Shown here: piece by piece, positions 41,915-51,684 of the stretch
Position numbering within the stretch: the first letter of the stretch is position 1
How the letters are laid out: each line of letters begins with the position of its first letter
Origin: Mycolicibacterium sp. MU0053
GTDB lineage: Bacteria; Actinomycetota; Actinomycetes; Mycobacteriales; Mycobacteriaceae
DNA: 64,000 nt
NCBI RefSeq assembly: GCF_963378095.1
Contig: NZ_OY726397.1
Coordinates: 2,666,001-2,730,000 of the forward strand
Direction: 5' to 3'
Notes under the pieces: generated by a model
The model's input: only the letters and a program-made list of their open reading frames with translations
Told to the model about the DNA's origin: nothing
The model's database searches: none
Position numbers and translations under genes: made by a program

Positions 41915-42895
41915 CTACCACTGCCCGTCAACAACCGCGACCGGGCTGTCACCAGCTAGCGCAACCACTGTCTTCGGGTCAACGGGCACAAACGGATCGT
42001 CCTCGGTGCCAACCACATCGCCGACGCTCTTGATGCCCTTCAAGACCTTCGCCGCTGCCAAGTCGCGGGCGTCGGCGTCGTAGTAGTCGAACCACGGCAA
42101 CCCGGCATCCACGTAGGCGTCCCGGTCCACCGGCGTCGGCGGCGGCACCTCACCGGTGATGGCAGTCCACTGCCCGGCCGAACACAAGTGGACGAACACC
42201 CGCAGTGCGTCGCTCTCGTCGTAATCAGCAAGCGGGCGGTCATCGACATAGACCTCCTGGCGCATCCGCCCGCCGGCCCCCAGGCCCATGTCCGCCGAAC
42301 CTGTCCCGGTGGGATTGCATGCCAGGACCATGTCCGCGCAGATCAGCGCCTGCCGCGCTTGTTCGGCGTGCCACGCCGCCAGCGCCTGTTCGGTCAGGCC
42401 GACGGCCCGGAGTTGCACGCCACCGTGGGTCTCCTCCCCCGTCACCTGACCTTCGACTGTGGCGCCCGAACCGAGCGGCACGGCAACGAACTGGCGGATG
42501 AAGCCATCACCGGCGTTGATCCCGTCTAGCCACGGCTGATCGGGCAACGGCACATAATTCTGTGGGTCCCCAACGAGGTGCTCGATCCACGGCAAACCGC
42601 TGACCGCACACACCTTGCCCGCGCCAATCTGGAGAGCAGCTGGTTCGGAAGCATTGAACGACAGCCACATTGCCTCCCGCTGGTAGATCGGCAGCATGAC
42701 CCCACCACGAGCCAGCCATTCCGCCGGTGCGGTGTCGGGGTAGTCCGAGACCCGTCGCAGCGGAAACCGGCCCAGCCCCGGGGGCAGCGGATGCACCCCC
42801 GTCTCGGGGATTCGCAGCGTCCTCTGGAAATCCACCGTCACCGGTCCCAACACCAACTGATCCCTGACAACTTCTACCGGCGCCTTGCCCGTCAT
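41915..42895 (-). CDS. Conserved hypothetical protein
   Basis: This 326-residue protein was not assigned. Visible stretches are LPIYQREAMWLSFNA, GLPWIEHLVGDPQNYVPLP, GATVEGQVTGEETHGGVQLR and LGAGGRMRQEVYVDDRP. It contains no membrane helix or signal peptide. The N-terminal half has the pattern of an actinobacterial family of unknown function. It is read leftward, divergent from the cutinase gene. Confidence 0.7.
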   Translation of the reverse strand: MTGKAPVEVVRDQLVLGPVTVDFQRTLRIPETGVHPLPPGLGRFPLRRVSDYPDTAPAEWLARGGVMLPIYQREAMWLSFNASEPAALQIGAGKVCAVSGLPWIEHLVGDPQNYVPLPDQPWLDGINAGDGFIRQFVAVPLGSGATVEGQVTGEETHGGVQLRAVGLTEQALAAWHAEQARQALICADMVLACNPTGTGSADMGLGAGGRMRQEVYVDDRPLADYDESDALRVFVHLCSAGQWTAITGEVPPPTPVDRDAYVDAGLPWFDYYDADARDLAAAKVLKGIKSVGDVVGTEDDPFVPVDPKTVVALAGDSPVAVVDGQW

Positions 42896-43107
42896 ATCCT
42901 GCCCCGATCTCGCCGATCTCGGCGTGTTCGCACCTATGAGTAGCAGCAGACACCGACACGTCGGGGTTCACGCCGCCGAAATCCCCGTTTCTTACCCGGG
43001 CGGACCGACGACACCCCTACCCTGATTGTGTTGCCGCACGGCAACAGTCGATCGGCGAGGGGGGCTCGACGGTCGACTTCGCACGACGTCGCGATGGGGG
43101 GACGAAA

Positions 43108-43827
43108 GTGGTTGTTGTCGGATTGGCACCTCGTCTGTTGGCGGCCACGGCCTTGATGATGTCTCCGTTGTGCGTGACGTCGACGGCGACCGCGGCCGAA
43201 CCGTGCCCGGACATCGGAGTGGCGTTCGCGAGGGGCACGGCCGAACAGCCCGGACCGGGTGCAGCAGGTCAACGATTCGTCGACTCGCTGAGGGCTCAGG
43301 CCTTCCCGCGAACGGTGGGTCTCTACGGCGTCAACTATCCCGCCAGCAGTAATTTCGCCGGCGGTCCAGCTTTCACGATGAACATCGTTGACGGTGTCCG
43401 GGACGAAGCCAATCACGTGCGGGGCGTGGTGTCGGTCTGTCCGCAGACCCAGATGGTGCTCGGGGGTTACTCCCAGGGGGCCGCCGTGACGGCGCTTGTC
43501 ACCTCGGGAGTGGTGCCGGCCGGGGTGAGTCCCGAGGCCGTCCCCGCTCCGCTGCCGCCGGACGTCGCCGACAACGTGGTTGCGGTGGTGCTCTTCGGTA
43601 AACCGGCCGGGCCGGCGGTGCCGAAGTACGGCGTGCCTGCGCTCGATGTCGGACCCGCGTATGCGAGCAGAGCCCGGGAGCTGTGTGCACCCGGTGACAC
43701 GGTGTGCTCCGGCGGCCTCGGGCCGGGCTCCGGGGCTGCGCACGGGCAGTACGCGGTCAACGGGCTGGCCGATCAGGCGGCCGCTTTCGCCGTCAGCCGG
43801 CTGGTGGCATTGCCTGCGCCGTTGTGA
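43108..43827 (+). CDS. Cutinase-family secreted serine esterase
   Basis: This 239-residue protein starts at GTG 43108. A signal peptide of about 30 residues (MVVVGLAPRLLAATALMM...) ends at ATA-AEP. The serine triad is S122 in GGYSQGAA, D197 and H212. The cysteines CPDIG and VCPQTQM fit the usual disulfide. Mycobacterial cutinase-like proteins act on lipids or esters outside the cell. A CAP-domain gene follows on the same strand with about 130 bp between. Confidence 0.92.
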   Translation: MVVVGLAPRLLAATALMMSPLCVTSTATAAEPCPDIGVAFARGTAEQPGPGAAGQRFVDSLRAQAFPRTVGLYGVNYPASSNFAGGPAFTMNIVDGVRDEANHVRGVVSVCPQTQMVLGGYSQGAAVTALVTSGVVPAGVSPEAVPAPLPPDVADNVVAVVLFGKPAGPAVPKYGVPALDVGPAYASRARELCAPGDTVCSGGLGPGSGAAHGQYAVNGLADQAAAFAVSRLVALPAPL

Positions 43828-43955
43828 CCTCACGGGCGGGTGTCTTGAGCTGCGGCACGGTTACGGCAGCATGATCGTCCCGATTCCGGACATCACGGTA
43901 GGCGAAGTCGGTAGCATTGCTGCACGCACCCAGCGAGCCCACTCCAGAGGCAGCC

Positions 43956-44435
43956 ATGATGACGAAACGCAAGATCGTCGCGGTCTCCTCCCTTCTCACT
44001 GCCGCCGTCACTGTTCTCGGCACCGTTGCTGGGTCCCCCGCCCACGCCGACGATCTGGGGTTCGCGCTATACGGCGGCGTGAACGCACTGCGCCAGAGTT
44101 GCGGAGCGATCGGCAACGACGCACGGTTGACGTCGGCGGCCCAGCGCCACGCCAACGACATGCTGAAGACGGGCGTGGCCAGCCATGCCGGTTCGGACGG
44201 TTCATCACCGCGCGCCCGCATCGCCGAAGCAGGGTACGCCCGGCCCGGGTACACAGGTGAGATCGTCTACTGGGGCACCGGATCGGCTGCGACTCCGGCG
44301 GCCGCGCTGGAGTGGTGGATGAAGAGTCCGCCGCACCGGGCCATCATCGTGAATTGTGCCTTCACCGCAGGCGGCTTCGCCACCGCCTCCAACGGGAACA
44401 TGATGACCGCCGTCGGTGAGTTCGGTGGCGCTTAA
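43956..44435 (+). CDS. Secreted CAP-domain (SCP-like) protein
   Basis: This 159-residue protein starts at ATG 43956. A signal peptide (MMTKRKIVAVSSLLTAAVTV..., cleavage near AHA-DD) leads a CAP domain: LTSAAQRHANDMLKTGVASH, SHAGSDGSSPRARIAEAGY and EWWMKSPPHRAIIV, which hold the conserved His/Glu site. CAP proteins in mycobacteria bind lipids or act at the envelope. The role is inferred. A second ATG directly follows the first. Confidence 0.87.
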   Translation: MMTKRKIVAVSSLLTAAVTVLGTVAGSPAHADDLGFALYGGVNALRQSCGAIGNDARLTSAAQRHANDMLKTGVASHAGSDGSSPRARIAEAGYARPGYTGEIVYWGTGSAATPAAALEWWMKSPPHRAIIVNCAFTAGGFATASNGNMMTAVGEFGGA

Positions 44436-44482
44436 AACCTCGCACGAGTTGGCTGCGGAGGTCACCCGGTAGCGTTGCAGCG

Positions 44483-45373
44483 ATGGCGCCAACCTGGACC
44501 CCGGATCGGCTCGGCGACCTGGCGGGCCAGCGCATCATCGTCACCGGTGCGACCAACGGCGTGGGGCTGGGCACCGCTGGGCTGCTGGCCCGCGCGGGCG
44601 CCCACGTCATCATGGCGGTGCGCAACACCGACCTCGGCGCCCAACGTGCCCGCGAGATCGGCGGCTCCACCGAGGTCGTGCACCTCGACCTCGCCGATCT
44701 CGCCTCGGTGCGGTCGTTTCCCGACCGGCTCACCGGGGACGTCGATGTGCTGATCAACAACGCCGGCATGATTACCCAGCGCCGTCGCGACACCGTCGAC
44801 GGATTCGACATCGTCCTGGGCACCAATCTGCTGGGTCCGTTCGCCCTGACCAATCTGCTGTTCGACCGGATTCGTTCGACGATTGTCAACGTGGCCTCCA
44901 ACGCGCACCGATCGGCCCGAATTCAGTTGGACGACATGCACTTCCGCTCGTCTAAATGGTCGCCGATGGGCGTCTACGCACATTCGAAGCTGGCGGTCAT
45001 GCTGTGGGGACTGGAGCTGGACCGCCGGCTGCGTGCCGCGGGGTCGCCCGTGGTCGCGCAGCTGACCCACCCGGGTTGGGTGGCGTCCAACCTGTCCAAC
45101 GTCTCGCAGTCACCGGTGCTCGCGCTCACGCACCGAACGGTGCGCGCCGCCGCGGGATTACTGGCCAACGACGTCGAGGCCGGCGCGGCACCGACGTTGT
45201 ACTGCCTGAGCGAGCCCATCCCACCCGGCAGCTATGTCGGTGTCGAGGGTCGCCTCGGGCTGCGGGGCGCCCCGGTGCTCATCGGCAGATCGTCCGCCGC
45301 CTGTGATTACGACGCGGCCGCCGCGGTGGTCGACTTCGCCGAACGCGAGACCGCCACGGTACTGCCGGTGTAA
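44483..45373 (+). CDS. Short-chain dehydrogenase (retinol-dehydrogenase-like)
   Basis: This 296-residue SDR starts MAPTWTPDRLGDLAGQRIIV. VTGATNGVGLGTAGLLARAG is the cofactor motif, INNAGMI follows, NVASNAHRS has the catalytic Ser, and YAHSKLAVML has Tyr and Lys. The length and the oxidoreductase type fit the retinol dehydrogenase/WW-domain-like branch often found in mycobacteria. It follows the CAP gene by 47 bp. Confidence 0.88.
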   Translation: MAPTWTPDRLGDLAGQRIIVTGATNGVGLGTAGLLARAGAHVIMAVRNTDLGAQRAREIGGSTEVVHLDLADLASVRSFPDRLTGDVDVLINNAGMITQRRRDTVDGFDIVLGTNLLGPFALTNLLFDRIRSTIVNVASNAHRSARIQLDDMHFRSSKWSPMGVYAHSKLAVMLWGLELDRRLRAAGSPVVAQLTHPGWVASNLSNVSQSPVLALTHRTVRAAAGLLANDVEAGAAPTLYCLSEPIPPGSYVGVEGRLGLRGAPVLIGRSSAACDYDAAAAVVDFAERETATVLPV

Positions 45374-45460
45374 GCGCTCCGGGGCCGTCGCGCCCGGGGT
45401 TGAAATCCACGCAATTGGATACCCCTCGGGCAGCACCCGACATTCAAGGAGCCGAACACG

Positions 45461-45946
45461 ATGAAACTCAAGACCCTGGGCATGACGGCGGCCGCGGTGG
45501 CTGTTGCCGCCGGTGCGGGCGGCAAAGCGACCAGCGGCGACGTCAACTCCGTGTGGTACGCCCGCCAGCGCAAGCCGAGCTACCAACCGCCGGCCCAGGT
45601 CTTTCCCATCGTCTGGCCGCTGCTGTACACCGACATCGCGCTGGTCTCCGCCGACGCCATCGACGGCCTGAGCCAGGAGGGCGATCAGCAGGCAGCCCGC
45701 GGCTTCTGGGCGGCACTGGCCGTCAACCTGGGCCTCAACGCGAGCTGGTCCTGGGTGTTCTTCAACCGTCACCGGGCCGGATTGGCCGCACTGACCGCCG
45801 CGGCGCTCACCGCCAGCAGCGCCGACCTGACCCGTCGCGCGGTCGCGGTCAACGGTGGGCGCGCCGCCCCGCTGGCGGCCTACCCGGCGTGGTGCGCATT
45901 CGCCACCGTGCTGTCAACCCATATCTGGTGGCTCAACCGGCGCTGA
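45461..45946 (+). CDS. tspO: TspO/MBR family membrane protein
   Basis: This 161-residue protein has the TspO five-helix layout. Conserved signatures are WYARQRKPSYQPPAQVFPIVW near the first loop, NLGLNASWSWVFF in helix three, and AYPAWCAFATVLSTHIWWLN near the end. TspO proteins bind porphyrins and cholesterol-like ligands. Its 3' end overlaps the convergent SDR gene by 14 bp. A clear AAGGAGCC ribosome-binding site precedes the ATG. Confidence 0.93.
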   Translation: MKLKTLGMTAAAVAVAAGAGGKATSGDVNSVWYARQRKPSYQPPAQVFPIVWPLLYTDIALVSADAIDGLSQEGDQQAARGFWAALAVNLGLNASWSWVFFNRHRAGLAALTAAALTASSADLTRRAVAVNGGRAAPLAAYPAWCAFATVLSTHIWWLNRR

Positions 45947-47282
45947 CGCGGGCGGCGACCGCGCGGATGGCCCGGGTGGCCGCGATTCCACGCATCGGCG
46001 CGCTGCCGTACCAGTAAAGCTGTCCCGCAAGTCCTTTCGGGAAGAAGACGGTACGAAGACGTAGCCGGGTGGTGTCCGTGCCGCGCGGTTCGAGCCGCCA
46101 TTCGTGCCAGGCTCCGCCGGGTGCCGCGGTCTGGGTGCGCTGCCGCAGCAGGTGCGGTGCTTCGACCCGTTCGATGCGGCCGCCGTTCTCGCGGGCGAGT
46201 TGCTCCACCGTCCGCCACACCCGATCGAGTGGGGCGCGGCAGTCGATGCTGCGTTCGTCGGCGTAGCTGACGTCGCCGGCCCAACTCGGGTCCGACGGCA
46301 GCGGCTCGGCCGGCCGGTCGGTGGGAGACGCGGTGGCCCAGGTGGTTTCGTCCTGCCCATCGAGGCTACCGCGCAGGGTGAGCGCGACGGCGTCGCGGTA
46401 GGTCGTCAATCCGCCCGGCGGCGCGGCAATGATCGTGTCGATGTCGTTCTCGGTGGCGACGGCGTCGGTGCTCAGGGATTCGATGAGCGCCCGGCCGATC
46501 GACGGCGGGACGGGGGTGACCAGCCCGATCCACAGCCCGGCGAGTTTCGGCGTGAGAACCGGCAATACCAGGATTCGGCGCCGCGCCAAGCCGGCGACCT
46601 CGGCATAGATCTGCATCATCTCGCCGTAGCGCAGGACGTCGGGTCCACCGATGTCGTAGGTGCGGCTGTGCGGCAGCGGTGCCGTGGCGGCGGCGAGCAG
46701 GTAATGGAGCACATCGCGGACCGCGATGGGTTGGATGCGGTTGTTGACCCAGCGCGGCGTGGTCATCACCGGCAACCGGTTGGTGAGGTGGCGAATGAGC
46801 TCGAAGGACGCCGATCCGGACCCGATTACGGTGCCGGCCTGCAATGCCAACGTCGGAACACCGCAATTCAGCAGGATCTCCCCGACCTGACTGCGCGAGC
46901 GCAGGTGGGTGGACAGCTGATCCGATTCCGCATGCAGGCCACCGAGGTAGACGATGCGTCCGACTCCGGCGCGGTGCGCCGCGGCCGCGAGGTTCTGGGC
47001 GCTGCGGCGCTCGGCTTCGATGAACTCGCCGCGGGTGCCCATCGAGTGCACCAGGTAGTAGACGACGTCGATGTCGCGGCAGGCCTGCTCGAGCGATTCC
47101 GGGTCGGTGAGGTCACCGCGCACGACTTCGACATCCGCCGCCCAGGGCACACCACGGAACTTGTCCGGGTCGCGGGCCAGCGCCCGCACCCGATGACCGG
47201 CCTCGACCAGCATCGGCGCCAGGCGGCCACCGACATACCCGGTGGCACCGGTAACCAGCACGCGCATCGACGGTTCGGTCAT
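45933..47282 (-). CDS. NAD(P)H-binding protein with DUF2867 domain
   Basis: This 449-residue protein starts at ATG 47282 (MTEPSMRVLVTG). An N-terminal atypical SDR domain (VLVTGATGYVGGRLAPMLVE, YYLVHSMG, RIVYLGGLH) is followed by a C-terminal DUF2867 domain (from about 310). The two-domain structure is common in actinobacteria. The function is unknown. Its start overlaps the stop of the TIGR01777 gene (ATGA), so the two are probably made together. Confidence 0.88.
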   Translation of the reverse strand: MTEPSMRVLVTGATGYVGGRLAPMLVEAGHRVRALARDPDKFRGVPWAADVEVVRGDLTDPESLEQACRDIDVVYYLVHSMGTRGEFIEAERRSAQNLAAAAHRAGVGRIVYLGGLHAESDQLSTHLRSRSQVGEILLNCGVPTLALQAGTVIGSGSASFELIRHLTNRLPVMTTPRWVNNRIQPIAVRDVLHYLLAAATAPLPHSRTYDIGGPDVLRYGEMMQIYAEVAGLARRRILVLPVLTPKLAGLWIGLVTPVPPSIGRALIESLSTDAVATENDIDTIIAAPPGGLTTYRDAVALTLRGSLDGQDETTWATASPTDRPAEPLPSDPSWAGDVSYADERSIDCRAPLDRVWRTVEQLARENGGRIERVEAPHLLRQRTQTAAPGGAWHEWRLEPRGTDTTRLRLRTVFFPKGLAGQLYWYGSAPMRGIAATRAIRAVAARVSAG

Positions 47283-48646
47283 CAGTTCTCCTTGTCGAGG
47301 TGTCCGAGCTGATGGCGCAGACATTGCTCGAGGGTGGGGCGACGGAATCGGTGACCCGCCTTGGTCAGTGCGCGCGGAATCACCCGTTGGCTGGCCGCGG
47401 CCAACTCACGGGCGCCCTGCTCCCCGAGCAGCAGACTGGGGCCGACGTCCGGGACCGGCAGCACCGCCGGTCTCCGCAGCACCCGGGCCAGCTCGCGGGT
47501 GTACTGCGTGTTGCGGACCGGATCGGGGGCTACGGCATTGACCGGGCCGGCCAGTGCCGGGTCGACGAGCGCGCGGTGATAGACATCGACCAGGTCCTCG
47601 AGGTCGATCCACGACAACCATTGCCGGCCGGAGTCCAACCTGCCCCCGAGACCGGCCGCGAACAAGGGCCGCAGCAGACGCAGCGTGCCCCCGCGTGAAG
47701 ACTGCACGATGCCGGTACGCACGGGCACCACCCGCAGTCCCGCCGCCGACGCGGGCGCGGTGGCGCCCTCCCAGTCGGAGACCAGGTCGGCGAGAAAGCC
47801 GTCCCCCCGGGTCGCGGATTCGTCGAGCTCGACGTCCCCGCGGTCGTAGCCGTAGATGCCGATCGCCGAGGCGCACACGAACGTCGCGGGGCCGTTGGGC
47901 GCGGCCGCCGCGCATTCGGCCAGCCGCCGGGTCGGCTCGATCCGACTGTCGCGCACGGCGCTCTTGTGCGCGGCGGTGAAGCGGCCCGCGATCGAGGCGC
48001 CGGCCAGGTGGACGACCGCGTCGACGCCGTCGAGCAGCGCGGCATCCGGCGAATCCGGATCCCAGCGTCGCTCCCCCGGTCCGCTCGCCGGGCGGCGCAC
48101 GAGCCGGATCACCCGGTAGCCGCCCGTCGACAGGAACGCCGTCAGGGCGGTGCCGACCAGACCGCCGGCCCCGGTCACCGCCACCGTCGTCGGGCGGTCT
48201 CCGTGCTCGCGCGCCCAGCGATGACCAGCGAGATCGTCGGCGAGCTGGCGGTGCCGGTACCGGAACATCTGCCGCAGAAAACGCTGCGGCACCACGGCGT
48301 CGACCCGGTCGGTGACCCGCGTGCGCTCGGCATCGACGGCGTCGAAGCTGTGCTCGTGTCGCCATGGACCGAACAGCGTGGCCGGCAACGACCGCAATCC
48401 GTCGCGGCCCAACGCGTCGACGAAACGCGCCGGCGGGTCGTAGGCGTCGGGCTGATGGTCGGCGATCCAACGCAGGCCGCCCGGCAGCCCCAGCACGGCG
48501 CGCCCGTCGGCCAGCGAGGTCGCCTCCGCGACGACGCTCATCGGCTGCCAGGGCGGCAGCAGTCGGTGAATCGCGCCGGGGCGGCCGTGCCAGGCGAATA
48601 CCTCCGCACGCGGCGCATCCACCACACTGCTGTGCACGATTCCCAC
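47282..48646 (-). CDS. SRPBCC / TIGR01777-family epimerase
   Basis: This 454-residue protein starts at GTG 48646 with a strong GGGAGG site; a longer ATG frame is not needed. Residues 1-150 form a polyketide-cyclase-like SRPBCC domain, then an extended SDR (TIGR01777) begins with VAVTGAGGLVGTALTAFLST. VVHLAGASIAGR, FVCASAIGIYG and QWLSWIDLEDLVDVYHRAL are typical. The substrate is unknown. It is coupled to the downstream DUF2867 gene by a 1-bp shared ATGA. Confidence 0.9.
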   Translation of the reverse strand: MGIVHSSVVDAPRAEVFAWHGRPGAIHRLLPPWQPMSVVAEATSLADGRAVLGLPGGLRWIADHQPDAYDPPARFVDALGRDGLRSLPATLFGPWRHEHSFDAVDAERTRVTDRVDAVVPQRFLRQMFRYRHRQLADDLAGHRWAREHGDRPTTVAVTGAGGLVGTALTAFLSTGGYRVIRLVRRPASGPGERRWDPDSPDAALLDGVDAVVHLAGASIAGRFTAAHKSAVRDSRIEPTRRLAECAAAAPNGPATFVCASAIGIYGYDRGDVELDESATRGDGFLADLVSDWEGATAPASAAGLRVVPVRTGIVQSSRGGTLRLLRPLFAAGLGGRLDSGRQWLSWIDLEDLVDVYHRALVDPALAGPVNAVAPDPVRNTQYTRELARVLRRPAVLPVPDVGPSLLLGEQGARELAAASQRVIPRALTKAGHRFRRPTLEQCLRHQLGHLDKEN

Positions 48647-48711
48647 GACACCTCCCGGAGCAACTCTTGTGTGTAGTGATTCGGAGCCACCCCGCCCGCG
48701 GATGGGGGTGA

Positions 48712-50949
48712 TCAAACCTGCGGGTAGGGCAGGAACCGCGTGTTGTAGCCGGCCTTGCGTAGTTCGAGCTGTTCAGCGCGCTGTTGCGCATCGACGAAGT
48801 AGCGCGGGTCATCCGGGTAGAACTGCGCGACCTCGCCGATCGGTACCACCTGGTAGCTGACGACCCTGGGGCCGTCCGGATTGGTCTCGTCGATGTCCTG
48901 GAATCGTGCGGCGATGATGCCCTGGTTCAGGCCACCGGTGGACACCCAGTTGTACACCCCGGGATCTGCCGGCGAGATCACGACGGTATAGGTCCCGTCC
49001 GGGTTCATCTGGGATTGCTTGTTGTTCAGGCTGGTCTGCTGGCTCCAGAAATCGGTGGTGGTGGTCCAGACGCTGTACACCGGAACGGTGAAGTAACCGG
49101 CACTGCCGGGATCGATGGTCAACACCAGCGCCTCGTCGTCGGCGAGTTGGAAGTTGCCGATGCTCTGACGTTGGTTCGCCAGGAACTCGGCATTGCTCGT
49201 GGGCTGCGGTATCACGTTCGCGGGTTTCGGCGCACCGGTGACCGGATCGGTGGTGGCCAACGCGATGTACTTGGCCTGCTCGTTGCCGCCGCGCACCACC
49301 ATGATGATCGCGGTCAATGTGCCTCGCACCAAGGGGGTCTCGGCGATCGCCAGCGGCGGGATCAGGGACACCAACGACACCAGCAGCTTGTTGTCGTTGA
49401 TCTGTCCCCCGAGGAAGGTGAAACCGCCGAGTTGCGCGAACAGGCTGTCGGGAGGCCCACCGACCTTCGCGATGGACAGCGTCATCGGCTCTTCGGTGTT
49501 CCAGTCGCCGAGGGTGTTGCGGGCCAGCAGCACCGTCGAGCGGGACGTGAGCTGAATGTGGTTTCGCTGCCCGGGCGCGGCCGGCGCTCCGCTCACGGTG
49601 ATCACAAACGAGCCGTCCGGCGCGATCTCGAGCTGGTCGGTGGTCAGCAGCGATGAGGTCTCCCCCGATGTGCCCTCGACCACGCTGAAGCTGGTGTCGG
49701 CGGGCAACGTGCCCGCACGGTCGTCGGGATCGTAATCGTGGAAGCGGCCGGTGATGACATAGGACGCGTTCTTGTTTACCCCGACGAATCGATAGATGGT
49801 GTCGGGGTTGTCGTACAGGTAGCGCGAGTCACCGACGGTCACCCCAAACCAGTTGTGGGGCGGCGTATCCGCCCAGAAGATCGCCGGGTCCATCGGGTTG
49901 ATCAGCTGCTGGGTGAACGCGGAGAACAAGGCGAACTGGTCCACGGCGGTGTCCAGCAGGGCCATGTTCTCGGCGTCGACGCCACCCACCGCGGCGAACT
50001 CCTGCTGGACGGCCGACTGGAACTGCAGCCGCAGAACGAGTTTCATCAACTTCACCGGGACAGTGTCGACCGTGCGCATCGCGGTCTTCTCGGCCGCGAG
50101 CTGCCATGGTGTCCCCAATGGGCTGACCTGGTTGACCAGTAACGTCGGGGCGGGCGGCGTGGTTGTCACCTCGGGGGCCTCGAGGGCGGCGTCGCTGCCC
50201 ACCTGGCGGCGCGCGAAGGCCAGCAGTACCCACCCCGCCGGCGACTGGCCCGGGACATCGCGATCGACCGCCACGCCGGCCCGCGGCGCGAACACCGCGC
50301 TGAGGACATCGGTGACGACCTCGGCCAACGGCGCCTTGGCAGGGACGGGGGCCGGCTCGGGCGTCGACGGCGCCGGATCCCGCGGGGTCAGCGCGGTGAC
50401 GATCTTCGACACGACCTGCGTCGGCTCCTGAATCACGGCGACCCGGGGCTCGCCGACCGCCGCCGGAGACGGCTGCACTTTCCGCCACGGCGCCCGCGCC
50501 TCGCTGCGCGCGGCGGGATCGGGTCGGTCCCGCAACCGCGGGAACCGCGGGTGCGGCCCCGGGTCTGCTGCGGCCGCCACCCGGTCGACACGACGGCCCA
50601 GCAGCGCCTTCTTGGTCAGTCTCGGCAGGTCCACCCGTCGATCTCGGTCGGCCGGCGCCGAGCCCGCCCGGACGGATCCGGTGGCGTCGACGGCGGCGCT
50701 GTCGGCGACCTTCTTGCGCGACAACCAGGATTTCGCCTTCGCAACCTGAGACCGTCCCGGGGTGGCCGCCGTCTGCTCACCGGACGACTCGCTGGACGAT
50801 GACGACGAACCCTCGGTCTCGGCGTGAGCGATCCCGGGCACCGTGAACGGGAGCGCCACCCCGAGGAACACCGCGAGTGCCCCCACCCGGACGCCGATTC
50901 TCGGGCCGCTCCGCTCGGCGTCCCGCGCTTGCGGCCGTGACTCCCCCAT
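48712..50949 (-). CDS. Large secreted hypothetical protein with DUF1214-like C-terminal part
   Basis: This 745-residue protein begins MGESRPQARDAERSGPR, then a hydrophobic signal (GALAVFLGVALPFTVPGIAHA). It is followed by a Ser-rich linker (SSSSSSESSGE) and a disordered Pro/Ala-rich region to about 250. The C-terminal 300 residues (FWADTPPHNWFGVTVGDSRY, DEALVLTIDPGSAGYFTVPV, SVWTTTTDFWSQQTSLNNKQ) are DUF1214-like. The protein is probably exported, and the disordered stretch may span the cell wall. It is read leftward, 65 bp upstream of the epimerase. Confidence 0.75.
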   Translation of the reverse strand: MGESRPQARDAERSGPRIGVRVGALAVFLGVALPFTVPGIAHAETEGSSSSSSESSGEQTAATPGRSQVAKAKSWLSRKKVADSAAVDATGSVRAGSAPADRDRRVDLPRLTKKALLGRRVDRVAAAADPGPHPRFPRLRDRPDPAARSEARAPWRKVQPSPAAVGEPRVAVIQEPTQVVSKIVTALTPRDPAPSTPEPAPVPAKAPLAEVVTDVLSAVFAPRAGVAVDRDVPGQSPAGWVLLAFARRQVGSDAALEAPEVTTTPPAPTLLVNQVSPLGTPWQLAAEKTAMRTVDTVPVKLMKLVLRLQFQSAVQQEFAAVGGVDAENMALLDTAVDQFALFSAFTQQLINPMDPAIFWADTPPHNWFGVTVGDSRYLYDNPDTIYRFVGVNKNASYVITGRFHDYDPDDRAGTLPADTSFSVVEGTSGETSSLLTTDQLEIAPDGSFVITVSGAPAAPGQRNHIQLTSRSTVLLARNTLGDWNTEEPMTLSIAKVGGPPDSLFAQLGGFTFLGGQINDNKLLVSLVSLIPPLAIAETPLVRGTLTAIIMVVRGGNEQAKYIALATTDPVTGAPKPANVIPQPTSNAEFLANQRQSIGNFQLADDEALVLTIDPGSAGYFTVPVYSVWTTTTDFWSQQTSLNNKQSQMNPDGTYTVVISPADPGVYNWVSTGGLNQGIIAARFQDIDETNPDGPRVVSYQVVPIGEVAQFYPDDPRYFVDAQQRAEQLELRKAGYNTRFLPYPQV

Positions 50950-51029
50950 GACCCCTCCGGTTGTCCTGGTTAGCGCAATCTAACGCCAACAGGCTGCGGG
51001 GCCGACCCAATTCGCCAAACGCGCCGCCG

Positions 51030-51503
51030 TCACAGATTCAGGTCACTCAGACCCGGATGATCCTCGGGGCGCGGCGCGCTGCTGTCCCAGTGAAAGAGTC
51101 GCTCGGAGCCGGTGATCGCGACGTCGTTGATGCTGGCGTGGCGCGTCCGCATCAGCCCGTCGTTGTCGAACTCCCAGTTCTCGTTGCCGTACGCGCGAAA
51201 CCAGTGCCCGGATACGTCGTGGTACTCGTAGGCGAAGCGGACCGCGATCCGGTAGTCGCCGTAGGCCCAGAGTTCCTTGATCAGGCGGTAGTCGAGTTCG
51301 GAATTCCATTTTGCGGAGAGGAACTCGATGATGGCCTCGGTCCCCTGCAGAAAAGTCGAGCGGTTACGCCACCGGCTGTCCGCGGTGTAGCCCTGCGCCA
51401 CCCGCCGCGGATCGCGGGTGTTCCAGAGGTTTTCCGCGGTGCGGACTTTCGCGGTCGCCGTCTCGAACGTGAACGGCGGAACCAGCGGCGTTTGCGTGGG
51501 CAT
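51030..51503 (-). CDS. DUF1348 NTF2-like protein
   Basis: This 157-residue protein starts at ATG 51503 ([20 protein letters not shown]). The family signatures are [30 protein letters not shown] residues and [10 protein letters not shown], typical of DUF1348 (SnoaL-like fold). The function is unknown. It is a single gene in the region between the secreted protein and baeRF11. Confidence 0.88.
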   Translation of the reverse strand: MPTQTPLVPPFTFETATAKVRTAENLWNTRDPRRVAQGYTADSRWRNRSTFLQGTEAIIEFLSAKWNSELDYRLIKELWAYGDYRIAVRFAYEYHDVSGHWFRAYGNENWEFDNDGLMRTRHASINDVAITGSERLFHWDSSAPRPEDHPGLSDLNL

Positions 51504-51684
51504 GGTTGCTCCTCGGATTAGTGGGGCGCCAACCGGCGCCACCGGCCTGATTCAACACACGGTATCGACAAATTCCCGGTGTGGGTCTGGGTCAGCACCA
51601 GCAGCCCGTCGCGGCTTTGACCTGCTAGCGGCCGAATTTGCCTATGGTGGGTAGCGAGACAGGAAACCCGAAGAAGGAGTGACT

